A DNA stretch of 64,000 bases, taken from contig CAVSZC010000005.1 of assembly GCA_963732365.1 (NCBI GenBank), positions 1,798,001 through 1,862,000 of the forward strand, in the 5' to 3' direction. This stretch comes from SR-FBR-E99 sp963732365 (GTDB taxonomy: Bacteria > Bacteroidota > Bacteroidia > Bacteroidales > VadinHA17). The notes below the pieces were generated by a model. The model searched no databases. It saw nothing but the letters and a program-made list of their open reading frames with translations, and was not told the origin of the DNA. Below, in pieces: positions 28,579 through 37,021 of this stretch. Position 1 is the first letter of the stretch. The number at the start of each line of letters is the position of its first letter. Position numbers and translations under genes: made by a program.

Positions 28579-29592
28579 TTATGTGATCTGTAGGTACCGT
28601 GCAGCATCACCGAAAATCCTCATGTTGCCCGTGCTGGTACCCGGAGTTATCTCACACCCTCCGGAGACAATTGCGCGTCGGCCTGCTTCTTCATAGAATG
28701 ATGCCACGCTGTCAAGTATTATTTGTTCCTTTCCGTCCTGTATCACTGATACGGGATCGCTCTTGCCTGAAAACACCTGCCCGGGAGATAGAAGTGCAGC
28801 TGCTTCTTTTACGGAATCAACCCTGTGGTCTATGTCGATTATGTCAGTGCCTGTCCTGATCACTCCCTCCAGAATTGCAGATATGTCACCGCATATATGG
28901 ATCTTTGCGAAAGCACCCTTGGAATGGATGTGGTCTACCAGAGCTTTTTCCCGTTTATAGCAGAACTCATAGTAAAGCTCAGGAGAGATCAGCGAACAGA
29001 CTGAGTCTCCAATGCCTATGCAGTGAGCTCCTGCCTCAACCTGTGCTGTGATGAAGCCGATAGCGTTTTCAGTGATGACATCCAGGGCCTGATGCACCTT
29101 ATCGGGGTATTCATACAGGTCGGTAAGGGCGGAATTAATGTCCCTTATATCGCAGTATTCCGCGAGGGGGCCTTCAACCCATCCGCAAATCAGGAAGCTC
29201 TCTCTTGTCTTCAGCCTGTACTCCTCAATTTCCCTTACTCTTTCATGGAGACGGCTGTGCTCTGATACCCGTTTTACAGTGAGCCGGTCGATGTCTCTGA
29301 TCTCCCTGAGGGCATATTGTTTTACCTGCGGAAGATCATTATCAGGGTAGGAGAGGAGTGTCCCGAAAGCTTCAGCTTCGGCATAGGGGTCTGACATGGT
29401 GTTTACCCAGTCTGAGTTGAAGTCAGTTGCGCACTTTATGTTTGCCATGCATTTATGTGTGGCGCTAAGGCAGAAGTCGCGATACCTTACCCCGGCATAA
29501 TGTGCTGCAAAGCGCATAAGGATGGGGTGAAAAGGAACCCGGTCTACCTTTCTGCCCTCAATAAAACCAACTGTTCTTTCAAAAGAATTCAT
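28579..29592 (-). CDS. UroD-family (MtaA/CmuA-type) methyltransferase-like protein
   Basis: 337 residues with the uroporphyrinogen-decarboxylase fold, but of the methyltransferase branch. It carries His232-x-Cys234 and, 79 residues on, Cys313 in SGGCEITPGT, the zinc-binding H-x-C...C pattern of MtaA/MtbA/CmuA corrinoid methyltransferases. True HemE lacks this pattern. No corrinoid-binding partner is adjacent. It lies inside a mannose/amino-sugar operon, 15 bases after a SIS protein, so it may handle a methylated substrate of that pathway. Family call good; function inferred only. Confidence 0.78.
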   Translation of the reverse strand: MNSFERTVGFIEGRKVDRVPFHPILMRFAAHYAGVRYRDFCLSATHKCMANIKCATDFNSDWVNTMSDPYAEAEAFGTLLSYPDNDLPQVKQYALREIRDIDRLTVKRVSEHSRLHERVREIEEYRLKTRESFLICGWVEGPLAEYCDIRDINSALTDLYEYPDKVHQALDVITENAIGFITAQVEAGAHCIGIGDSVCSLISPELYYEFCYKREKALVDHIHSKGAFAKIHICGDISAILEGVIRTGTDIIDIDHRVDSVKEAAALLSPGQVFSGKSDPVSVIQDGKEQIILDSVASFYEEAGRRAIVSGGCEITPGTSTGNMRIFGDAARYLQIT

Positions 29593-29607
29593 CTTAATGT
29601 TTTATTA

Positions 29608-30372
29608 TCAGACACCTGCGACTCTTCGCTTGTACTCTGCCAGTGCTTCGTCAAGACGCTCTCTTGCAGTGTTGTCGCCTGGTACGTTATGTGACGGGTG
29701 AATGTAAAGCTTGACCCCCTTGTCGGCAAGTATCTCAGCCACGGTGGTTACTGTCATCCAGACACAGGTTATGAATGCCATGGTCGATACCGGACCGATC
29801 TTGTCGTAGTGATTCCTGAGCGTTACTGAAGCGTCTTCCAGGGGAGCACATGTGTCAACGACAATATCAGCAATGTCGAATATCGTCTTTCCCGAAGAGT
29901 GCCTTGTCTTTTTTCCCATGGCTGCAGCCGCCGAACCGAAGACCACCACTTTCATCCCTTTCTTCTTCGATTCGAGGGCTATGTCAATATTTACATTGTT
30001 GATACCTGAATGGGAGAAGAGCCACATAGTGTCACGTTCATCAAATGTATAACCTTTCATGATCTCGACTCCGTATCCTTCAACCCTCTCAAGAAACACA
30101 AACTGATGGACTCCCATTTCGCCGGTGATGTGTGTAAAGAAGCTCAGGGGGATCTCTATCATGGGGTGGAAACCGACAAACCCTCCAATCCTGGGATACA
30201 TCTCCTCAATAGGCAGGGTCGCATGGCCGCAGCCAAAGGTGTGGACCCACCTCCCGCATTCAATTGATTCTGCCATCACCTCCGCAGCCTTGCGGATGTT
30301 TTCCGTCTGAGTCTCCTCAATGCGGGACATAACGTCCCTGGCGTTTTTGAGCCATTCATTCGCTAACATCAT
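29608..30372 (-). CDS. SIS-domain phosphosugar-binding protein (UPF0309-like)
   Basis: 254 residues of sugar-isomerase (SIS) fold. Motifs: HTFGCGHATLPIEEMYPR near residues 43-61, a phosphosugar-binding loop LFSHSGINNVNIDIAL, and a second segment VVVFGSAAAAMG. It resembles the UPF0309 group rather than GlmS or NagB. It lies next to nagA, the ROK kinase and the sugar transporter, so it probably binds or isomerises a phosphorylated amino sugar or hexose. Start at Met1 or Met2. Reaction unproven. Confidence 0.82.
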   Translation of the reverse strand: MMLANEWLKNARDVMSRIEETQTENIRKAAEVMAESIECGRWVHTFGCGHATLPIEEMYPRIGGFVGFHPMIEIPLSFFTHITGEMGVHQFVFLERVEGYGVEIMKGYTFDERDTMWLFSHSGINNVNIDIALESKKKGMKVVVFGSAAAAMGKKTRHSSGKTIFDIADIVVDTCAPLEDASVTLRNHYDKIGPVSTMAFITCVWMTVTTVAEILADKGVKLYIHPSHNVPGDNTARERLDEALAEYKRRVAGV

Positions 30373-30380
30373 ATATCTGA

Positions 30381-31544
30381 TTAAATTATTGGTTTACTGG
30401 TTTTCAGCTTCTTAAAGACAATGAGACCCAAAGTGATCATAACAATTAATTCAACTGACTGCACTGCTGGCAGAGTTTTCACTCCGAATTTTTCCACTAT
30501 CAGCCCCATCGAGAAATTAATGAGCATGTTTCCGAGGAGGGCGATGGTGAAGGCCAGGCTGAAGGCGGTGCCTGAGATGTTCGGGTACCTGTTGCCGACG
30601 AAACCGAGCATTATGGGAAATCCGCCTGCAAGGCCGGCTCCCAGTATCAGCAATCCGGCTGCGGACTGGAACATGGTCTTGCCGGTCACTATTGTTATGA
30701 GTGCAATAATTATTATTCCGAATGATATGACCAGCAGTCTCTTCTCCGTCACATTCCTGAATATGCTGCCAATCATCAGGCGCATTATTGTCATCCCTGC
30801 AACATATGCTGAAAGACCCAGCAGAGCACTGCTCTGCTGCACTGAAAGCCTGTCGATGAGGTATGTGGTTGTCCAGTTGTTCACCAGGGCCTCAAAAGCG
30901 CTCTGAAAGAAGAGAAAGAAGGCAATGAGTAGAAGTGTTTCATCCCTGAAGAGTGCGAGCATCTGTCTCATGGATGCTCCTCCCGACAGTTTGGCCGGAG
31001 GATACTTAATAACGAGGAACAGTATTGCCGCAGCCAGGGCAATAAAACCTGTCATTGAAACTATGACATCGAACTTAAAAGCTTTTTCAAGCACACCCAG
31101 AAGGATCGGCATGCCCAGGGCCCCGACGCCGAAGAAGACTCCCAGCAGGCTCAGGTCGGCCCCCTTGCCGGAGGTGCTGATGTCAGACACCAGGGCGCTG
31201 GTGGCACCGTTGAGTGCACCTCCGCCCAGTCCGATGAGGAAGATGAAGATGTTCAGAATTCCCGTTGAGGGGGAGAACGCCAGTCCCTGGAAGCCTGCGA
31301 ACATCATCACAGCTGTAGTTACCATCAGCGGCTTGTATCCAAATCTGTCACACAGGGGTCCGAAGAGGAGTGAACCGGCAAGTACGCCCAGCGGCAGTAT
31401 TGAGAAGAGGGTACCGGCAGCTACCGCATCAAGCGAATATTTCTCTTTGAGATCGGGAAGGATTGCCCCCAGGGTTATAAGGCCGATACCGAAGAGAAGC
31501 ATTCCAAGGCATGCAGACCAGAAGACCGTTCGTTTACTGTACAT
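30381..31544 (-). CDS. MFS transporter, probably for a sugar
   Basis: 387 residues, about 12 membrane helices. The signature loop between helices 2 and 3 reads GPLCDRFGYKPLM. It resembles FucP-like and other sugar MFS permeases. It is packed between the SIS gene (8 bases) and the ROK kinase (2 bases), so import of the sugar released by the GH38 enzyme is the natural role. Substrate not readable. Confidence 0.85.
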   Translation of the reverse strand: MYSKRTVFWSACLGMLLFGIGLITLGAILPDLKEKYSLDAVAAGTLFSILPLGVLAGSLLFGPLCDRFGYKPLMVTTAVMMFAGFQGLAFSPSTGILNIFIFLIGLGGGALNGATSALVSDISTSGKGADLSLLGVFFGVGALGMPILLGVLEKAFKFDVIVSMTGFIALAAAILFLVIKYPPAKLSGGASMRQMLALFRDETLLLIAFFLFFQSAFEALVNNWTTTYLIDRLSVQQSSALLGLSAYVAGMTIMRLMIGSIFRNVTEKRLLVISFGIIIIALITIVTGKTMFQSAAGLLILGAGLAGGFPIMLGFVGNRYPNISGTAFSLAFTIALLGNMLINFSMGLIVEKFGVKTLPAVQSVELIVMITLGLIVFKKLKTSKPII

Positions 31545-31546
31545 GT

Positions 31547-32518
31547 TCAGATTGTTTGTCGTTTGATTCCGGATATCTTTTTCATGGCCAGGTAGCCGGC
31601 GCCAAGAACTCCGGCGTCACCGGAAAGGGCTGTAGGCTCAAATGTCACCTGTTTTATGCTTATCGGCTGTGCCCATTTTTCCGCTTCGGCCATGATCTCA
31701 GGTATAAGCTCGGCAGCCGGCCCGAATACTCCGCCGCCAAAGATTATCTTTTCAGGATTGAGGAGGCTTACAAAGTTTGCAGCAGCCATTCCCCAGTATT
31801 CAACTGCCTGCCTTATAATGATATCAGCAATCCTGTCTCCCTGTTTCCATGCCCTGAACACATCCTCGGCTGTAAGTTTACCGTGTTTCATCTCGTGCAG
31901 CATGCCGGCATGTTCATGTTCAGAATGAAGAAGCTCTTCGGTCCGCCGGGCGATACCCTCTCCTGACGCATAGTATTCAAAGTGTCCGCAGTTTTTATAC
32001 CTGCTGTCAAAGGGTCTGCTGAGTGCCATCCATCCTGTTGCACCGGCAATGTCATGGGCACCGTGCAGTATCTCTCCGTTTACCATTATTCCGGCACCTA
32101 TACCTGTTCCCACTGCAATAAAAACAGCATTTCTGCACCCTTTTGCACTGCCCTTCCAAACCTCGGCAGAGATATAGCATGCCCTGTCGCTCTCTATTGT
32201 CACTGGTGTATTGCCGGCGATCGCTTTTATCTCGCGAAGCAGAGGGTAGTCATCCCATCCCGGAATGTTCGGGGCCCATACAGTACCGGCTGCCTGGCGG
32301 CTTATGCCCGGGACAGAGAGGCCAATGGCCTTAACACGATGGCCCATGCTCTCCGCTTCAGCGATAATTTTTGATGCTCCGACGGTGATAAGTTCACCGA
32401 CATCGGTGCCGGTCCGGTTGTCAATTGCGGTAATTTCCCTGAGGTGTACATCCCCGTTGTGGTCAAAAACTGCAAAGGCAATCTTTGTTCCCCCTATGTC
32501 TATTCCCAGAAGTGCCAT
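31547..32518 (-). CDS. ROK-family sugar kinase lacking the usual zinc motif
   Basis: 323 residues. The ATP-binding GIDIGGTK (5-12) and GTGIGAG (137-143) loops are intact, and the catalytic aspartate is Asp111. Typical ROK kinases then have GEIGH and a CxCGxxGCxE zinc loop. Here the first reads GATGW (159-163) and the second keeps a single Cys177 and Glu181, so the zinc site is lost. A hexose or N-acetylhexosamine substrate is likely from the neighbouring nagA and transporter. Family certain, specificity unknown. Confidence 0.9.
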   Translation of the reverse strand: MALLGIDIGGTKIAFAVFDHNGDVHLREITAIDNRTGTDVGELITVGASKIIAEAESMGHRVKAIGLSVPGISRQAAGTVWAPNIPGWDDYPLLREIKAIAGNTPVTIESDRACYISAEVWKGSAKGCRNAVFIAVGTGIGAGIMVNGEILHGAHDIAGATGWMALSRPFDSRYKNCGHFEYYASGEGIARRTEELLHSEHEHAGMLHEMKHGKLTAEDVFRAWKQGDRIADIIIRQAVEYWGMAAANFVSLLNPEKIIFGGGVFGPAAELIPEIMAEAEKWAQPISIKQVTFEPTALSGDAGVLGAGYLAMKKISGIKRQTI

Positions 32519-32521
32519 TAT

Positions 32522-33634
32522 TCAGTCAATGAAATTCATTTTTTCGTTATGGAAGAGCCCTTTGAGCTTAAGGTCACCGTCAAGGGCTATCAGGTCGGCC
32601 CTGCATCCCTGAAAAATCTTACCGCGGTCAGATATCTTTATGAGTGATGCAGGGTAAAGGGTAGCCATTCTCAAGGCTTCTTCGGGATGTATACCTGCAT
32701 GGTCAACACAGTTCCTTACTGCGCTGAGCATTGTGAGGTTGGCTCCGGACATTGTTCCGTCTGGCAGAGTGAAACGGTCATTCTGTCTCACATGCTGATA
32801 GGTCCCGCGGTCATTCTCCTCAACGGCGTCAGAGACCAGAAAAAGCCTCTCCTTCATTATCTTCTTGCTCATTATTAGCATATTGAAGTCAACGTGGATG
32901 CCGTCGGCAATAATACTCGCACAGGCCTTTTCAGAATTGAAGACCGCCCCCGGCAGACCCGGGTCACGGTGATGAACAGGTGACATGGCATTGAAGAGAT
33001 GTGTAGAGGTCTCTATGCCCCACTCAAATCCCTGTGTGGCTTCCCAGAAGGTGGCATTGCTGTGTCCAGCCGCCACTGTCACTCCGTGGTCTCTCATAAT
33101 TGTTATGATCTCAGGTGTGCATACCTCAGGGGCTACTGTCATCATCCTTATTGCTCCGTCTGCCTCTTTCAGAAGTGCAAGCAGCTCTTCGGCAGAGGGC
33201 TTCCTGATCAGTTCCCTGGAATGAGCGCCTCTCTTGGCCAGGCTGATGAAAGGGCCTTCAAGATGAAGCCCCAGGACAGCAGGATGGGGATTTTCCTTAA
33301 TGACCCTGAACGCCGCGGAGTAAACTTCGTGGCTGTTTGTGGGCAGTGCAATGAGGAAGCCTGTCGTGCCACTGTTTAAAATAGCTCCGGTCATGGCTTC
33401 CAGTGCCTCAGGAGCAGGGTTTGCGGAGAAAAGAAATCCGCCTCCGCCGGCTATCTGAAGATCAATAAGTCCGGCAGTGACCAGAAAACCCTTGCAGTCA
33501 GTCACAGTTGCTCCTGAGGTGATCGCGTCAGCTGTCGCAAAACCGGTGATCTTGCCTTTTTCGATCAGAAGCGTTCTGTCACGGATGATCTCAGTACCCG
33601 TGAAAAACTGAGCATTTGTAAGGACTGCTGCCAT
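32522..33634 (-). CDS. nagA: N-acetylglucosamine-6-phosphate deacetylase
   Basis: Amidohydrolase of 370 residues that removes acetate from GlcNAc-6-phosphate. Metal and catalytic residues can be placed: Glu126 in HLEGPF, His191 in AAGHSNATF, His212 in THLFNAMS, and Asp269 in VSDA. The first metal site reads IDLQIAGGGG with no HxH, like the single-metal E. coli enzyme. It overlaps no gene but is 3 bases from the ROK kinase, implying cotranscription and sequential kinase then deacetylase steps. No nagB is in the window. Confidence 0.95.
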   Translation of the reverse strand: MAAVLTNAQFFTGTEIIRDRTLLIEKGKITGFATADAITSGATVTDCKGFLVTAGLIDLQIAGGGGFLFSANPAPEALEAMTGAILNSGTTGFLIALPTNSHEVYSAAFRVIKENPHPAVLGLHLEGPFISLAKRGAHSRELIRKPSAEELLALLKEADGAIRMMTVAPEVCTPEIITIMRDHGVTVAAGHSNATFWEATQGFEWGIETSTHLFNAMSPVHHRDPGLPGAVFNSEKACASIIADGIHVDFNMLIMSKKIMKERLFLVSDAVEENDRGTYQHVRQNDRFTLPDGTMSGANLTMLSAVRNCVDHAGIHPEEALRMATLYPASLIKISDRGKIFQGCRADLIALDGDLKLKGLFHNEKMNFID

Positions 33635-33650
33635 GTGTATCTTTTCCGCA

Positions 33651-36600
33651 CTAAGGTAGCATGATTCTGAAGAATTTTGATTCCAGCGGCATAAGCTTCA
33701 TCATCTGTGAAGAAACAGGCCGGCCTGTTGCGTCAACCTCTGTTATCTGCAGGTCTGTTCCCGTGATGCCGTTTTTAAGATTCAGCGCCGTCTCTTCTCT
33801 TCCTGTTTCACGAAGATGGGCTATCAGTGATTTGCCGTCATCAGAAGGTCTTATACTTATAAGGATCACATTCTGAGGCCATCCGCTGATGAATGACCCG
33901 TAGCTCAGGTCATCTCCGGGGCCGTCACCGGGAATGATACGGGTCAGGAACGGGACCCTTGTTCCCCAGCCGAACTGTGTCGCAAACCTGTCTGACGCAT
34001 CAGATGAGGAGGTTATGTTGTAAGTCCATGTATGGCCTCCTCTCTGGTCAGCATTGAAATTAGTCACCCAGTAGTTGTTCATCGGCCACGAGTAGAGATG
34101 AGTGCCCTGCGGCAATGCTCCGGCACTGTACCTGCCTGTATTGATAGCACCGAACTGCCAGAGAGGCATTTCACCGCAACCGATCACCATCTGGCTTGCA
34201 GCATTGCGGACAGCTGTGAAATTCTGCACGGTATACCAGTCATTCGATGACCCTATGATCTGGTCTTTGCCTGTCTCAATGACACCTCCCGCAACCTCCG
34301 TAAAATGTTTCCCCCCTTCAAGAGCGATAGGAAATGCAATGTAGAAGCTCTCGGGGTCTGTGATGCTTTTCTTAACGATCGAGTAATCAAGATCTATCCG
34401 TTTTTCAGTATTATACAGTTTTATTTCAAAGCCGTATCCTCTCGGTCCTATCGCCGTCTCCGATTCGCCAATGAATTTTATGGTGTTCCATATCTCACCC
34501 TCCTCAGCATGATCAAAATACACTGTATCAAGAGGGTATCTTGCAAAGTCATTGAGCATTTTGCTCTCCATCTGTGACCTGTTGCCCAGTTTCTCAAGGA
34601 TGAACTCGCCGATTCCGTAGGGTGCATCCGGGTCTGCCAGTTCCTTTCCTAATTCCTTATCATAAAGTGATTTTATTACTCCCCGTGAGTGGTCGGTCTC
34701 AATGCGGTACCATTTGTTTTCCAAAACGGTGACGGACTCAGCCTGGCTCTTTTCACCGGGCTCTTCAGCCCTGATGAGGAACTTCCCGTATCCGAACGCC
34801 GGGATATCCCTGAACCATATAGCCCAGTATGTGCCATCTGACCGGTACCATAGCGGTTGTGTCTCCAGGCGCATTCCCTCCCTGTCATATATTCCTGCTT
34901 TCTTTCCTCTTGGAACAATCTGATGATCGATGTAAACGATGGCCATTCCTGATCTGTTCCAGTTAAGGGTATTGAAAACCACGATGGAAGGGACCTCTTC
35001 TCTGGCGAACATGCTCTGCAGCAGACCCATTGCCGATTCTCCCAGCATGGTGGTCCTGCGGTTTGCTTCCCAGGCGTATGACTCTTTCATCGCTCTCTGT
35101 TCCATGGTGGGTTTGCTGTAGGGCTCGCGTACACTCTCTGAATATCCCGTAGTGTGTTCCGTATAGAAGAGCAGGGCATTATTTGCCAGGTCAATGTTCA
35201 ACCCTGTCTCTGCCGGGAGGGGGATATCTGCCATGGCAGCCATTGAGAGACCGGCCATATTGGCTTTCAGTGTCGACGCTGAACTTCTTGTGACGGCCAC
35301 CTCGCGTGCAGATGCTCCGAAGCCGTCAGTCCACCAGTCTGGCCATGCCCCTCGTATCACCGGGAATTCAGCGGAATGGGCCTGCTCCATGCCGGCAAAA
35401 AATGATTCGGCAGTTGAAGTTGTAAGCTTCGGCCAGTCAAAGAGGTCGTTCCATTCTTTTATCAGGTCACTCATGAAGGTAGACGGAGGGGAGTTGTCAG
35501 TCAGGTAACCGGAGTGCTGTATGGCCATCTCATTATACGGATAGTCTTTTGAGGCGAGGCTGATGAGATAGTTAAGGAGGTTGTTCTTGAACTTGTCAAT
35601 ATCACCTGACTGTATTTCCATCACCGTATTGCCAGTCATGTAATGCTCTGCCCTGAATGTGAGCATCCGTTTTCCTGAAGGCGATTCCCACCAGAACATG
35701 GTAGGCTTGTCAAAACATATGAGGGCACGGTGTCCGTGCGTTCCCATATTCAGGTATTTAACACCGAGCCTGTCATAATAATCATTCAGACACCACCCGA
35801 TACCGTTGACATCATTCTGCATTGCAAGCTTAACAGGAATTCCGTGCGACTTGATTCTCCCAAGGGCATCGAGTGAGGCTGCCAGTATCTGTTCATCAGG
35901 CAATTCGTCAAAGTTGAGTATCATCCCTGTAACTTCAATCCTTCCTTCGGCGATTCTCTTTTTGAGTCTCTCTATCTGGTCCGCTGGTCTGCATTTGAGA
36001 TATTCGTCAACAGCCCATGAAGTCTCGCAGGTCCATCTGAACTTTGCATTTTCAGGGTAACTGTCAGTGGCATCACAGTAATCGAGAGCATAATCGATAT
36101 ATCTCAGGTGCTCGGCAAGTATTTCCGTCTGTGAGCGGGTGTATCCTATATCAGTATGAGAATGCTGGATGAAGCTTATCGTCCATTTTCTTACCGGATC
36201 AAGGGTCACGGTATTGTTAAGTGCAAAGTCACCTGCAACTACCTTTAGTTTCACTTTCGCAGGTTTGGTCACTGCCGGGAGCCCCAGGTTAACCGCATTG
36301 TAACCGAACTTAAGAGGAGTTGATTTCAACATCCTGCCGTTGGCATAAATCTCTGCATCAGTATCTTCCCCGAAATAAAATATCGCAGCTTCAACAAGCT
36401 GAAGCGGTGAACCGTCGTTTTTCAATATCGCCGGGAAAGCATTCAGTGAGACACCTGTCCTTACCGGTTTTCTGAATGTCATATACCATGAACTGAGACT
36501 TGAGGCACTGCCGGTCACCCTGATCTTCAGTGGCACGCCAGCTTTCACCCTGTCAGCCGGCAGACGCAAGATCATGTACCCGTGATGGTCGCCATGCTGG

Positions 36601-37013
36601 TCAATCATTATTGAGCGGAACGCAAGCGATGATCCTCCTTCTCCGCTGACATCCCATTCTGAGCGGGTGTCAGTATAAAATGAGAAGCTCTGAACCCCGT
36701 CAACTGACAGATCCATTCTTGCAGAGCCCGGACCGGAACCGATGGCTGCTATCCATACGAAAGCAGCATACTTCTCATTTATCTTCTCCCTGACAGCTTC
36801 AGTCTCCCACTCCATAAAATCTTTTCCGCTGGTAGCCCTTATGAGGATGCTCTCACGGAGACCCGGAATGCACGAGTGATACTCAAAATCAAGTCCTGAT
36901 ATTTTCCTGGCATAACCGTTGACCATATGGTCTTCAGGTGTGAAAAATGACTGGCCTGCAGCTGTCACGGATGCCAGAACCAGTAGGCTGAGAATAATTG
37001 ATAAGTTCTTCAT
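33651..37013 (-). CDS. Secreted GH38-type alpha-mannosidase
   Basis: 1120 residues with signal peptide (1-20, ending TAAGQ). An N-terminal beta-sandwich extension (about 25-275) is followed by the GH38 catalytic domain: zinc ligands in HSHTD (284-288) and the probable nucleophile Asp401 in QNDVNGIGW. C-terminal beta domains (about 650-1120) match the family's sandwich modules. GH38 enzymes cleave alpha-mannosides such as those of N-glycans. It sits with mannose-6-phosphate isomerase-like and GlcNAc genes, which fits host or fungal glycan degradation in the periplasm or at the surface. Linkage specificity unknown. Confidence 0.87.
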   Translation of the reverse strand: MKNLSIILSLLVLASVTAAGQSFFTPEDHMVNGYARKISGLDFEYHSCIPGLRESILIRATSGKDFMEWETEAVREKINEKYAAFVWIAAIGSGPGSARMDLSVDGVQSFSFYTDTRSEWDVSGEGGSSLAFRSIMIDQHGDHHGYMILRLPADRVKAGVPLKIRVTGSASSLSSWYMTFRKPVRTGVSLNAFPAILKNDGSPLQLVEAAIFYFGEDTDAEIYANGRMLKSTPLKFGYNAVNLGLPAVTKPAKVKLKVVAGDFALNNTVTLDPVRKWTISFIQHSHTDIGYTRSQTEILAEHLRYIDYALDYCDATDSYPENAKFRWTCETSWAVDEYLKCRPADQIERLKKRIAEGRIEVTGMILNFDELPDEQILAASLDALGRIKSHGIPVKLAMQNDVNGIGWCLNDYYDRLGVKYLNMGTHGHRALICFDKPTMFWWESPSGKRMLTFRAEHYMTGNTVMEIQSGDIDKFKNNLLNYLISLASKDYPYNEMAIQHSGYLTDNSPPSTFMSDLIKEWNDLFDWPKLTTSTAESFFAGMEQAHSAEFPVIRGAWPDWWTDGFGASAREVAVTRSSASTLKANMAGLSMAAMADIPLPAETGLNIDLANNALLFYTEHTTGYSESVREPYSKPTMEQRAMKESYAWEANRRTTMLGESAMGLLQSMFAREEVPSIVVFNTLNWNRSGMAIVYIDHQIVPRGKKAGIYDREGMRLETQPLWYRSDGTYWAIWFRDIPAFGYGKFLIRAEEPGEKSQAESVTVLENKWYRIETDHSRGVIKSLYDKELGKELADPDAPYGIGEFILEKLGNRSQMESKMLNDFARYPLDTVYFDHAEEGEIWNTIKFIGESETAIGPRGYGFEIKLYNTEKRIDLDYSIVKKSITDPESFYIAFPIALEGGKHFTEVAGGVIETGKDQIIGSSNDWYTVQNFTAVRNAASQMVIGCGEMPLWQFGAINTGRYSAGALPQGTHLYSWPMNNYWVTNFNADQRGGHTWTYNITSSSDASDRFATQFGWGTRVPFLTRIIPGDGPGDDLSYGSFISGWPQNVILISIRPSDDGKSLIAHLRETGREETALNLKNGITGTDLQITEVDATGRPVSSQMMKLMPLESKFFRIMLP

Positions 37014-37021
37014 CGCATTTT

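Noticed and set aside
28579..29592. Uroporphyrinogen decarboxylase HemE
   Set aside because: The H-x-C...C zinc pattern and overall divergence point to the methyltransferase branch; no other haem-pathway genes are adjacent.
29608..30372. Glucosamine-6-phosphate deaminase NagB
   Set aside because: Context would suit it, but the protein has a SIS-type fold signature and not NagB motifs.
30925..31566. A 213-codon open frame on the + strand
   Set aside because: Antisense to the MFS transporter gene; Pro/Ser/Arg-rich and without family features.
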